Positions 27,198 through 35,617 of a stretch of 64,000 bases of DNA are shown piece by piece; position 1 is the stretch's first letter, and every line of letters begins with the position of its first letter. The translations under genes and the position numbers were made by a program. This DNA comes from Natrinema sp. SYSU A 869 (GTDB lineage: Archaea > Halobacteriota > Halobacteria > Halobacteriales > Natrialbaceae), in contig NZ_CP082249.1 in the NCBI RefSeq assembly GCF_019879105.1, positions 1,860,001 to 1,924,000 of the forward strand, given 5' to 3'. The notes beneath the pieces were generated by a model. The model did no database searches, was not told the DNA's origin, and was given only the letters and a program-made list of their open reading frames with translations.

Positions 27198-27791
27198 ATG
27201 TCGCGGCCAGAGGACCCACACGAAGAGACGACCATCGACGATATTTATGAGCAACTCGAGGCGCTCGAGGAGACAGTCGATACGTCGGACGAGCGGACGG
27301 AGGTACGCCGGACGATGCGGCTGGTCAGTCGATTCTCGCACAACGCGACGGTTGGGAAGGTGATCACCGGGTTCACCCGCAAGGACAAGGCGGAGGCGTT
27401 CGTGGGCAGCGTCGTTATCGGCCTCCCGATGTTGGTCGAAGACGGCGTGTTCAGTATCGGGTCGTTTCTGGCTGCCCACCCCGTCTTGTTGCTGGTGAAC
27501 CTCGTATGTACAGTCGGACTGGTCGTCGGGATCCTCTACGTCGCCGATTTCCGCGAAGTGCAGATTCACAACCCCTACTTCGGCCTGGTTCCGCGCCGCC
27601 CCGTCTGGGTGTTGCTGATCGCGTTCGCGACCGCCGCGGGATTGATGACGCTGTGGGGTCGGATCTCGTGGAACGAGCCGTGGGTTAATCTCTGTCAAGT
27701 CTTAGTGGTCTTTACCGCGATGGCGCTCGGCGGCTCGCTGGGCGACATTCTGCCCGGCGAAGCCGAGCATCGGCCCCTCGGCGACCACTAA
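27198..27791 (+). CDS. DUF2391-like integral membrane protein
   Basis: 197 residues. An acidic coiled N-terminus (TIDDIYEQLEALEETVDTSDERTEVRRTMRLV) precedes four hydrophobic helices starting with KAEAFVGSVVIGLPMLVEDGVFSIG. The signature near the end, VVFTAMALGGSLGDIL, matches the DUF2391/TIGR02587-type haloarchaeal membrane proteins as I remember them. No enzymatic motif is visible, and the function is unknown. The start at 27198 is backed by the TATA box. Confidence 0.78.
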   Translation: MSRPEDPHEETTIDDIYEQLEALEETVDTSDERTEVRRTMRLVSRFSHNATVGKVITGFTRKDKAEAFVGSVVIGLPMLVEDGVFSIGSFLAAHPVLLLVNLVCTVGLVVGILYVADFREVQIHNPYFGLVPRRPVWVLLIAFATAAGLMTLWGRISWNEPWVNLCQVLVVFTAMALGGSLGDILPGEAEHRPLGDH

Positions 27792-27849
27792 TCGTCGCGA
27801 CGACGGTCGCACGGACGTGTAACAGACGGACAGTCTGCATGAACGGAAC

Positions 27850-27856
27850 GTTTATC
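27850..27856 (+). promoter_or_regulatory. TATA-like box for EamA gene
   Basis: GTTTATC about 27 nt before the ATG at 27880. Confidence 0.45.
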
Positions 27857-27879
27857 CGACCGACGGCGAAGCCGGCCCC

Positions 27880-28293
27880 ATGGTCAGTACGGGAATCCTG
27901 TTCGCACTCGGCGCGTTGATTCTGTACGGCGGCTGGGCGGTGACCGGCGGCGTCGCGATGCGATCTCTCTCGCCCGTGAACGCGGTCTTTCTCTCCTACG
28001 TCGCCAGTCTCATGATCGTCGGCGGCTACGTGCTCTCCTTGCGCCGTCCCATCGTCGGTACTCGCGTTGACGTCGCGTTCGCGCTCGTCTCCGGCGCGTT
28101 CCTCGCGGCCGCCTCAATCAGCTTCTACGCTGGCCTCGCCCGCGGGAACATGGCGATTGTCTCCGCAATCGCCGCCCTCTACTTCGTCATCCCAGCGGTC
28201 GTCGGCGTCTTCTACTTCGACGCACAACTCTCTGCGACGAACGTCGCCGGACTCGCGCTCGCGGTGATCGCCGTCGGCCTCGTCGCGACCTGA
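27880..28293 (+). CDS. Single EamA-domain membrane protein (half-size DMT transporter)
   Basis: 137 residues with about five hydrophobic helices making one EamA (drug/metabolite transporter) domain. The typical ending FYAGLARGNMAIVSAIAALYFVIPAVVGVFYFDAQLSATNVAGLALAVIAVGLVA is a classic EamA helix 3-5 pattern. Full-length DMT carriers have two such domains (about 300 residues), so this protein would act as a homodimer if functional. No second half is nearby. It is free-standing with its own promoter. Confidence 0.82.
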   Translation: MVSTGILFALGALILYGGWAVTGGVAMRSLSPVNAVFLSYVASLMIVGGYVLSLRRPIVGTRVDVAFALVSGAFLAAASISFYAGLARGNMAIVSAIAALYFVIPAVVGVFYFDAQLSATNVAGLALAVIAVGLVAT

Positions 28294-28562
28294 GTTCCAG
28301 CGTTCTTCGGCCGTAGCTGGTATCGCGACTTCCTATAACGGAATTGACTGTAGAGCTCACGCTCAGTATAGATAAATGACGTATCACACCAGAGTGAGCG
28401 AATCGGTTGGGGAGGGCGTGGCGATCCCCTGTTGCCACGCTAGCAGGACATTTCCCTCGCTTATTCCCATCAAAACCCACTGCCCAATTCACGGACATAC
28501 TTCGCAATCGAGTGATTCACTTTCAGATATTGTAAATACGCATACATAGCCCATCAACCGAA

Positions 28563-29768
28563 CTACGGTGAGAGCGACTCACCCTCATCACCTCCGATCT
28601 CACGCAGATGGTCGATGCCGACCGGCGGCCCCCGAACGAGCAGCGTCTCACCGGCCGCACACACGCGGTCGGCAGGGGGATCGAACGTCCAGCCGTCACC
28701 GCCGTGGATCGCGAGAACGATCACACCCGCCCCTTCCTCGAGTTCGAGGTCGGCGACGGTCGCCCCATCTAAGCCGCTGCCCGAACCAACGGCGACGACA
28801 CCGATACCTTCCTCGCTGTCTTCGAGGGCCGCGCCGAAGACCGGCGGCAATTTGACCTCGCGTAGGACGACCTCAGCGATGTCGACCGCGGCGTCACAGA
28901 TTTCCGCAGAGGCTGCCGCGAGGTGGAGCAGGCCGCGGAGTTGAGCGGCGCTTCCGACCTCGTCGTCGGCCTCGATGACCCACGTCTCGAGGCGCGTCTT
29001 GTGGTCGTTGGATTCGTCCTCGAGCGCGAGCACTTCCCGGGCGAGGTCGTCGCTGTCGAGTCGGGCGGCCCCGTAGGCCAGCCCAACCGTGAGTTCGGCC
29101 ATGTCCTTGAGGTCGACAACGGTTTCGGCGGCTCGCGCGATCGCCTCGCTCTCGGCCCGGTCCGACGGCGGCGCAGGAGCCGGAACGGGCTCACCGGTCG
29201 CTCGCCGGTGGACGACCTCGATTCCCTCGCGCGGACCGCGGCCGACGATCACGTCTCCGGCCGTCAGTCGGTCGTCGCCCTTGGGCGCGAATGACCACTC
29301 TCCCTCGCGGCGGATCGCGATGAGCCGCACGCCCGTCTCGAGGTCGAGTTCGAGGTCTCGCAAGCGGGCTCCCGCGAGGTCGGAGTCGGCCGCGATGGTC
29401 GCCCGAACGAGTCGCTCGTCGGCGTCGGGGAAGGCGTACTCGACGGCATCGGGGACGCCGCCGTCGTCGCGGACGATCCTCGCGATGTCGGCCGCAGCCT
29501 CGGTGATTCGGACGGCGCTCGCGGTGACCTGGAAGAGCCCAACCAATTGCTTGGCTTCCTCGGCCCGCTTGGCTGCGAGCATCAGCGCGATCCGAACGTG
29601 GTACTGCAGATAGTTGGCACGGGACTCGAGTTCGAGCACCTCATCAGCAAGGGACGCATCATCGCCGCGGACGGCGGAGTAGGCGAGATCGACCGCGAGC
29701 TCCGAGGAGTCCTTGAGTTCGACGAGACTGTCTCGGACGTTCCGGGGCTCGTAGGTGATTTCGCGCAT
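28563..29768 (-). CDS. PhoU / TrkA-C tandem regulatory protein (copy 1)
   Basis: 401 residues built as two repeats of a PhoU-like helical domain followed by a TrkA_C (RCK_C) ligand-binding domain. PhoU-like helices recur as SLVELKDSSELAVDLAYSAV and VVDLKDMAELTVGLAYGAA. TrkA_C recurs as DSDLAGARLRDLELDLETGVRLIAIRR and GSGLDGATVADLELEEGAGVIVLAIHG. RCK_C domains bind nucleotides such as c-di-AMP or cations and regulate ion transport. The gene is divergent from the split Mg2+ transporter at 29865, with a paralogue beside the second copy, so it probably regulates that transporter. The ATG at 29768 is preferred to the GTG two codons earlier. Confidence 0.85.
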   Translation of the reverse strand: MREITYEPRNVRDSLVELKDSSELAVDLAYSAVRGDDASLADEVLELESRANYLQYHVRIALMLAAKRAEEAKQLVGLFQVTASAVRITEAAADIARIVRDDGGVPDAVEYAFPDADERLVRATIAADSDLAGARLRDLELDLETGVRLIAIRREGEWSFAPKGDDRLTAGDVIVGRGPREGIEVVHRRATGEPVPAPAPPSDRAESEAIARAAETVVDLKDMAELTVGLAYGAARLDSDDLAREVLALEDESNDHKTRLETWVIEADDEVGSAAQLRGLLHLAAASAEICDAAVDIAEVVLREVKLPPVFGAALEDSEEGIGVVAVGSGSGLDGATVADLELEEGAGVIVLAIHGGDGWTFDPPADRVCAAGETLLVRGPPVGIDHLREIGGDEGESLSP

Positions 29769-29864
29769 ATCCACCCGTCAGCTGGTGAACTAATCAAGAT
29801 TGGGACCGCGGGCAGGGTGTAACGAAACCAATTCTTAATGAGACAGCGACTCACGTTTGGATAG

Positions 29865-30437
29865 ATGTTTGGCCACGACTCCGCCCTCGACGTGTATCGG
29901 CAGGCGCTGCCGGTCATCCTCATCAGCCTCGTCGCGGGCTTGTTCGCCGGCACGCTGCTCGGCACCGAGACGATGCGCGAGGGAATCGAAAGCGTCCCCG
30001 GAATCCTCCTCCTCTTGCCCGCGTTTCTGGCCACCCGCGGCGGCGTCTATGGGTCGCTGGGCGCGCGGCTCTCGAGTGGCCTCCACCAGGGCGTGATCGA
30101 GCCCCGCTTCGAATGGTCCGGCCGGCTCCGGAGCGCGATCATCGCCTCCTTCCTGAACGGGCTGATCGTCTCCATCTTCATCGCCGTCCTCGCCTGGAGC
30201 GTGTTGCTCGCGCTCGGCCGCCCGGCGAGCCTGCTCGAGTTACTCATCGTCCTGTTCGTCGCCGCCATGTTAAGCGCGTTCGCGATGCTGGGCGTATTGC
30301 TCACAGTGATTTTTAAGGGCTACCGGCGGGGGCTGGACCCCGACAATGTCATCGGGCCGGTCGTGACCACCGTTGGCGATGTCTTCGGCGTCGTCTTCCT
30401 GCTGACCGGTATCGCCGTCGCGGGGGCGGTCCTGTGA
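29865..30437 (+). CDS. SLC41/MgtE-type Mg2+ transporter, first half (copy 1)
   Basis: A 190-residue, five-helix membrane domain of the MgtE/SLC41A superfamily. Signature segments are LLPAFLATRGGVYGSLGARLSSGLHQG and the ion-pathway motif RGLDPDNVIGPVVTTVGDVFG. There is no N-domain or CBS domain, so it is only the pore unit. It overlaps the next gene, which encodes the matching second half, by 4 nt. The two should form a heterodimeric channel. A TATA-like TCTTAAT at 29833-29839 lies about 28 nt upstream. Confidence 0.88.
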   Translation: MFGHDSALDVYRQALPVILISLVAGLFAGTLLGTETMREGIESVPGILLLLPAFLATRGGVYGSLGARLSSGLHQGVIEPRFEWSGRLRSAIIASFLNGLIVSIFIAVLAWSVLLALGRPASLLELLIVLFVAAMLSAFAMLGVLLTVIFKGYRRGLDPDNVIGPVVTTVGDVFGVVFLLTGIAVAGAVL

Positions 30438-31036
30438 GTGTCGGCGGCGACCTCCTGGCCGGCGAGGACCTCGAGGACGACCTGCTCGGTGACTGGGCTG
30501 TCCGGCACATCGTCACGACGCTCGTGCCGCTGCTGGCCGTCCTCTCGGTCCTGCAGATGATCTCGGGGACCGTCCTCGAGAGCTTCGAAGAACAGTTACT
30601 CACGAATCCGTCGCTGCTCGTCCTCGTGCCGGTGATGATCGGGACCGCGGGCAACCTCGGGTCGATCATGTGTGCCCGCCTGTCGACGCAGTTGCATCTG
30701 GGCACGCTCGAGTTCTCGCCGTCTAATCCGAACGTCCGGGCCAACGTCGGTGCCGTCATGGGACTGGCGGCGACGGTGTTCGTCCTGCTGGGAGTCGCCT
30801 CGTGGGCGATCGGTCGCGCGCTCGGCGGCACACTCGGACTCGGGCGACTCATGGTGATCACAGTCGTCAGCGGCATGCTGCTGGCGGTCTGGGTCGTCGT
30901 CGTCAGCTCCGTCGCCGTCTACGCCTCCTACCGGCTCGGGTACGATCCGGACGATACGACGATCCCGGTCGTCACGAACATCTGTGACATCACCGGCGTG
31001 CTTATCCTCTTCACCGTCGTCAGGATCGTGCTCTGA
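30434..31036 (+). CDS. SLC41/MgtE-type Mg2+ transporter, second half (copy 1)
   Basis: 200 residues. Signature segments VPVMIGTAGNLGSIMCARLSTQLHLG and GYDPDDTTIPVVTNICDITG are the equivalents of the first half's motifs, with the conserved Asp residues of the ion pathway. It starts with GTG in a GTGA overlap with the first half, implying translational coupling and 1:1 production. SLC41 proteins carry both halves in one chain; here they are separate genes. Confidence 0.88.
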   Translation: MSVGGDLLAGEDLEDDLLGDWAVRHIVTTLVPLLAVLSVLQMISGTVLESFEEQLLTNPSLLVLVPVMIGTAGNLGSIMCARLSTQLHLGTLEFSPSNPNVRANVGAVMGLAATVFVLLGVASWAIGRALGGTLGLGRLMVITVVSGMLLAVWVVVVSSVAVYASYRLGYDPDDTTIPVVTNICDITGVLILFTVVRIVL

Positions 31037-31229
31037 GCGTCCCCGGCACTCGGTTCCGTCTGTGCGCTGGCCCTCCGCGCCACTGAATTCCGTCCGTACT
31101 CGAGCACAAAGTCGAGCGGTTGCTTGAGACCGACGCTCGCGATACCGACGGTGAACGATGAGCGCGTCAGTGACGAACTGGACCGCGAACTCGAGTACGA
31201 GTGATCCTCCGGGAGAAATAGATGGCCGC

Positions 31230-33119
31230 CTATACTGGCGTCCCACACTGGTCGATGGCCTCGCGAACCGCCTCGGTTCGGCCGATGAGCGTGATGTGGT
31301 CGCCACGCTGGAGTTCGACGTCGGGGGTCGGCACTTCGCTCGTCCCGTTGCGGCTCACGAGCGCGATGAGGACACCGTTCGGGAGTTCGCTACCGAGATC
31401 GACGATCTGCTTTCCGGCGAGGTTCTCGTTGGTGATCTCGATCTCCTGTACGTCGCCGGACCGGCCGAGTTCGGACATCCAGTTCGAGAGCGCGGGCCGT
31501 TCGATCTGGTTGTCGATCGCCCACGCGGTCGACTCGGCCGCCGAGATGGTCTGGACGCCGAGGTCCTCGAACGCCGACGCATTCGACGGGTTGTTCGCCC
31601 GGGCGATCACGTTCTCGACATCGAAGTTCGACTTCGCAAGCTGTGCTACGAGCAGGTTCGCGTCGTCGTCACCGGTCGCCGCGACGACTGTCTTGGCGTT
31701 CTCCGCGCCCGCCTCGCGTAACACCTCGATGTCGGTTCCGTCGCCTTGACGGGCGGTAAAGCCGTCGTTGCGAAGCTGCTCGAGGACTGGAAGATCCTCC
31801 TCGATCAGCACCACGTTTTCACCGCGCGCTTCAAGCCGTTCTGCCAGCGAGCGACCGACGCGGCCGCCGCCGATGATGAGTACACGCATTGGAATCACGT
31901 CGAGTTTCTCCGCGATTTGCCGGGCCAGGCCGCCCTCGAGGACGACCGACACGAGGATAACGAGGAAGACCGTTCCGACGAGCAGATCCGCGCCGGCCGG
32001 GTTCGTCGGTGCGGGACCAGTCTGCAGTCGGATCGCAAACAGGGTCGCGACCGACGCCGGAATGATCCCCCGCGGCCCGACGAAGCTCATGAACAGCGTC
32101 TCTCGGACCGTAAACCGGTCACCCCGGGTCGTCAGAAAGACCAAGAGCGGTCGCAAGACGAACATCACGACCACGACAACGGCCACGCCACCGAGCCCGA
32201 GCATGAACAACTGATCGAACTCGAGCAGTGCCGCAAGCGTGATGAAGACGAAGGAGAGGACGATCAGCGTAATGTCGCCTTTGAACGCCTCGATGTCCTC
32301 CTCGTAGGGGAGACCGGCGTTCCCGAGGATCAGTCCGGCTGTGGCCGCGGCCGCCACGCCCGCCTCCGTGAAGACGTAATCGGCCGCACCAAAGGCGATG
32401 ATCGCTCCCGCGAGCGTGAGCAACCGAGCATTTTGCGGTGCGTTGTCCGGCGAGAGATCAACGTACTGGAGCACCGACCAGACGACCGCAGCGACGACGA
32501 CGCCGACGAGGAGCCCCGTCCCGAGCCGTTCCGCGAACAACTGGAGATAGAGTTCAGTATTCAGCGTCTCCTCCCCGACGGTCATCGCCTTGAACAGCAC
32601 GACCGCGAGGATCGCCGCTGTCACGTCATTGACGATCCCCTCCGTCTCGAGGGTCGCCGCAACCCGGTCGCGGACGGGAACGACCTTCAGGATCGGCGTG
32701 ACGACCGTCGGTCCCGTTGCGATCAGGAGCGCGCCGATCAACAGCGCGATGTCCCAGTTAGCCCCGAGGAAGAAGTGGACCGCACCGGCGGTCCCGAAAA
32801 ACGCGATCGCTGCACCGATCGTGGTCAATCGCAACACAGCCGTTGGCGCTTCCTTGATCTTGGAGATCTTGAGGTGGAATGCCCCCTCGAAGACGATGAT
32901 GGCGACCGAGAGCCCGACGATCGTCGAGAGGCCGCTCTCACCGAAGGAGTTGATGGTCAACACGCCGAGCCCTTCCGGTCCGATCGCGACGCCGGCGAGA
33001 ATGAGAAAGAGGACGCTCGGAACGCGGAACCGGGCCGAGAGGAGCTGTGAGAGGACGCCGAGGCCGACAATCGAGGCGACTAGGAGGAGCAATTCGCCGC
33101 CGCCTTCTGCCCCGGTCAT
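31230..33119 (-). CDS. CPA-type cation/H+ antiporter with RCK (TrkA-N/TrkA-C) domains
   Basis: 629 residues. Residues 1-400 are a 12-13 helix Na+(K+)/H+ exchanger domain (LLSARFRVPSVLFLILAGVAIGPEG; LIATGPTVVTPIL; FVGPRGIIPASVATLFA). From about residue 408 a TrkA_N Rossmann domain (MRVLIIGGGRVGRSLAERL; GDGTDIEVLREAG) is followed by TrkA_C (ENLAGKQIVDLGSELPNGVLIALV). The soluble part would gate exchange in response to nucleotides. The protein belongs to the group of NhaP/KefB-like haloarchaeal antiporters that maintain K+/Na+ balance in salt-in cytoplasm. Confidence 0.92.
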   Translation of the reverse strand: MTGAEGGGELLLLVASIVGLGVLSQLLSARFRVPSVLFLILAGVAIGPEGLGVLTINSFGESGLSTIVGLSVAIIVFEGAFHLKISKIKEAPTAVLRLTTIGAAIAFFGTAGAVHFFLGANWDIALLIGALLIATGPTVVTPILKVVPVRDRVAATLETEGIVNDVTAAILAVVLFKAMTVGEETLNTELYLQLFAERLGTGLLVGVVVAAVVWSVLQYVDLSPDNAPQNARLLTLAGAIIAFGAADYVFTEAGVAAAATAGLILGNAGLPYEEDIEAFKGDITLIVLSFVFITLAALLEFDQLFMLGLGGVAVVVVVMFVLRPLLVFLTTRGDRFTVRETLFMSFVGPRGIIPASVATLFAIRLQTGPAPTNPAGADLLVGTVFLVILVSVVLEGGLARQIAEKLDVIPMRVLIIGGGRVGRSLAERLEARGENVVLIEEDLPVLEQLRNDGFTARQGDGTDIEVLREAGAENAKTVVAATGDDDANLLVAQLAKSNFDVENVIARANNPSNASAFEDLGVQTISAAESTAWAIDNQIERPALSNWMSELGRSGDVQEIEITNENLAGKQIVDLGSELPNGVLIALVSRNGTSEVPTPDVELQRGDHITLIGRTEAVREAIDQCGTPV

Positions 33120-33276
33120 AGTCGCCGCTGACGTCCCGTGATCGGTCGGCGTACCGCCGCTGCTAGTCCGTCCATTCGTCTCGACAGACTCAGTCCAACC
33201 GGTTAACTCCTGTGAGAAACGGCCGTGATATGGTCGAAACGAATCCCCGGTCGTCGACCCCGAACGGACCCGTGAT

Positions 33277-33353
33277 ACGGATTACTGTAACGATTTACCA
33301 GCGCAACCCCGTCCGCTCTGGGGTTGCGCCGGCAATGACTTACAGTAGGCCGT
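33277..33353. repeat. Structured palindromic repeat, copy 2
   Basis: Outer arms 33277-33290 and 33340-33353 (14 bp with two mismatches) enclose CGATTTAC (33291-33298), a perfect 10-bp hairpin stem GCGCAACCCC/GGGGTTGCGC (33301-33310 with 33320-33329, loop 9 nt) and GCAATGAC (33332-33339). The plan and both 8-mers match the copy at 15658-15742, while both stems differ in sequence. It lies in the gap between the antiporter and acyl-CoA ligase genes. Confidence 0.7.
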
Positions 33354-33390
33354 ATGAGGGGACGACCGGCCGTCATCGTGCCGAGGATGA

Positions 33391-35409
33391 TCAGTCGTCT
33401 TCGTAGATCCGATCGACGCGGTCCTCGAACTGCTCGAGGATGACGCGGCGCTTCTTCTTCATCGTCGGGGTCAGCATATCGTTCTCCTCAGTGAACTCCT
33501 GGGGAACGAGTTCGAACCGCTTGATCGTCTCGTGTTTCTCGAAGTTCTCGTTAACCCGGTCGACCTCCTGCTGGATGTGTTTGCGGACGCGGTCGTTGTC
33601 ACACATTGCCTCGGGGTCGTCGGGCAGGTCGATCCCCTCCGCTTCGGCCCACTCGCGGACGTGGTCCGTGTTCGGGACGAGTAGGGCACCAATGAACTTC
33701 GCGCCGTCGCCGACGACCATCGCCTGCTCGACGACCTCGCTCGCGGCGAAGGCGTCCTCGATCGGCCCGGGCGCGACGTTCTTCCCCGTCGAGAGAACGA
33801 TGATCTGCTTGACGCGATCGCGGAACTCGAGGTAGCCGTCGGGCCGCAAATGAATGATGTCACCGGTACGGAACCACCGTCCGGCGGACGAGTCCGCCGA
33901 CTCTCCGCTCGAACGGTCCGCGGAACTCTGTTCCGCGCTACTCCCGGGGACGGCTTCCGTAAACGCGCCCTCGGTCGCGCCGGGTTTGTTCCAGTAGCCC
34001 TGCGTGACGTTTGGCCCCTTGACGAGGAGTTCGCCGACCTCGCCGGGGTCGTCGGCGAAGGCCTCCTGGTCGGCGACGGTCTCGTCGACCGTCACCTCAA
34101 CGTTGAACAGCGGCGGGCCGATCGTGCCGATCTTCGCGGCCTCGGGCGGATTCGTCGAGACAATGGGAGCGGTCTCGGTCAGCCCGTATCCCTCGAAGAT
34201 GGGAAGCCCCATCGCGTGATAGAGCTGACAGAGTTCCGGCGAGAGACTGCCACCGCCGCTGATCAGTATTTCGATATTCCCGCCCAGCGCCTCCCGGACC
34301 GTCGAGAAGACGAGTTTGTCCGCGAGTGCCTGTTTGGCCGACAGGATCGGGCCCGGCGAGTCAGCCTGCTGGTATGCAACGCCGACGTCCGTGGCCCACT
34401 CGAAGATCCGCTGCTTGGTCGACGACTGGCTCGCTTCCTCCCGGATACCGTCGTAGATCTTCTCGTAGACCCGGGGGACGCTCGTGGCCGTTGTCGGCTC
34501 GACGAGACTGAAATCCTCTTGGAGCGTGTCCGGACTCTCCGCGTAGGCGATGCAGGCACCGCTTGCAAACAGCACGAAGTGTCCCGCCGTTCGCTCGAAA
34601 ACGTGGGCAAGGGGAAGGTACGACATCGCCACCGACTCCTCGTCTAACACCGGCACATCGTCGTCCTTGTCCGGCCGCGGGCCGAAGCGTTTCCGAGACG
34701 CGTTGACGTTCGACCGGAAATTCCCGTGGGTCAGCTGAACCCCCTTTGGCCGACCGGTCGTCCCACTCGTGTAGATCAGACTCGCCAGATCGTCCGGATC
34801 CGTCTCCTCGATTCGGGCCTCATAGGCCTCGAGGTCGAAGGTGTCCTCGCCGCGGGCATAGACCTCGCCGAGGGTCAGAATATCGTCGCGGTCGTCGTAC
34901 CCCTCAATTTCGTCGATCGAGACGATAAACTCGAGATCGAGGGCGTCCTCGACAGCGAGAACGTTCTCGAGTAGCGCTTCGTTCTCGACGACGACGCCGT
35001 CGGCGTCGGGGTCGTCGAGCAGGTACTCGACCTGATTTGGGGACGAACTCGTGTAGACGGTCGTGACGACTGCGCCGGCTCCGAGCAGAGCGAAGTCACA
35101 CTGGGCCCACTCCATCCGGGTATTGGAGAAGAGACCGATCCGATCCGCCGTCTCGACCCCCAGATCGCGGAAGCCGGCCGAGAGGGTGCGAACGATATCG
35201 CGCATTTCGGCGTAGGAAATCGTCCGAAACTCACCGGGCGTTGCGGCGGGAATAACCGAATCGGTCAGCGATCGCTCGTAGACCCCACCCTTGTACTGCT
35301 GTGCCGGCCGATTCGAATTGCGCTCGGCCGAATCCTCGAACAGCCGTGCGAGGGTCGTCTCCCCGGTGACATCGTCCTCGTACTCTCGTTCGGCGTCCCG
35401 CCAATTCAT
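33391..35409 (-). CDS. Long-chain fatty-acid-CoA ligase (FAA1-type)
   Basis: A 672-residue AMP-forming ligase of the long-chain fatty acyl-CoA synthetase type. The P-loop is YTSGTTGRPKGVQLTHGN near residue 215, followed by MSYLPLAHVFERTAGHF, GYGLTETAPIVS, WFRTGDIIHLRPDGYLEFRDRVKQIIVLSTGKNV and a C-terminal domain. A Ser/Ala-rich insertion (about residues 510-530, SSAEQSSADRSSGESADSS) interrupts the region before the TGD motif and is unusual; it could be a surface linker. It probably activates long-chain acids for lipid turnover or oxidation. Confidence 0.93.
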   Translation of the reverse strand: MNWRDAEREYEDDVTGETTLARLFEDSAERNSNRPAQQYKGGVYERSLTDSVIPAATPGEFRTISYAEMRDIVRTLSAGFRDLGVETADRIGLFSNTRMEWAQCDFALLGAGAVVTTVYTSSSPNQVEYLLDDPDADGVVVENEALLENVLAVEDALDLEFIVSIDEIEGYDDRDDILTLGEVYARGEDTFDLEAYEARIEETDPDDLASLIYTSGTTGRPKGVQLTHGNFRSNVNASRKRFGPRPDKDDDVPVLDEESVAMSYLPLAHVFERTAGHFVLFASGACIAYAESPDTLQEDFSLVEPTTATSVPRVYEKIYDGIREEASQSSTKQRIFEWATDVGVAYQQADSPGPILSAKQALADKLVFSTVREALGGNIEILISGGGSLSPELCQLYHAMGLPIFEGYGLTETAPIVSTNPPEAAKIGTIGPPLFNVEVTVDETVADQEAFADDPGEVGELLVKGPNVTQGYWNKPGATEGAFTEAVPGSSAEQSSADRSSGESADSSAGRWFRTGDIIHLRPDGYLEFRDRVKQIIVLSTGKNVAPGPIEDAFAASEVVEQAMVVGDGAKFIGALLVPNTDHVREWAEAEGIDLPDDPEAMCDNDRVRKHIQQEVDRVNENFEKHETIKRFELVPQEFTEENDMLTPTMKKKRRVILEQFEDRVDRIYEDD

Positions 35410-35617
35410 ATACCTATGCGAGTACCTCCCGTGCGATAAAACGTGCTGAAACGACTGTCATCCGTGACTGGGTTTATCATCCGTTCGGGAACCGTCGAAA
35501 AACGCTCGAGGGGTGCCGGGCGTTCAACGGAACAGACTCGGACGGTGATCGTCGTCGTGGCCGTTCTTGGACGGGTCGCGGCTCGATCAGTCCGCCCAAT
35601 ACTGGCTCACGGTTCAG

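Noticed and set aside
31746-33050. 434-codon open frame on the + strand opposite the cation/H+ antiporter
   Set aside because: It mirrors the antiporter on the other strand, is extremely rich in Arg/Asp/His and Gln as expected of antisense haloarchaeal DNA, and has no recognisable domain.
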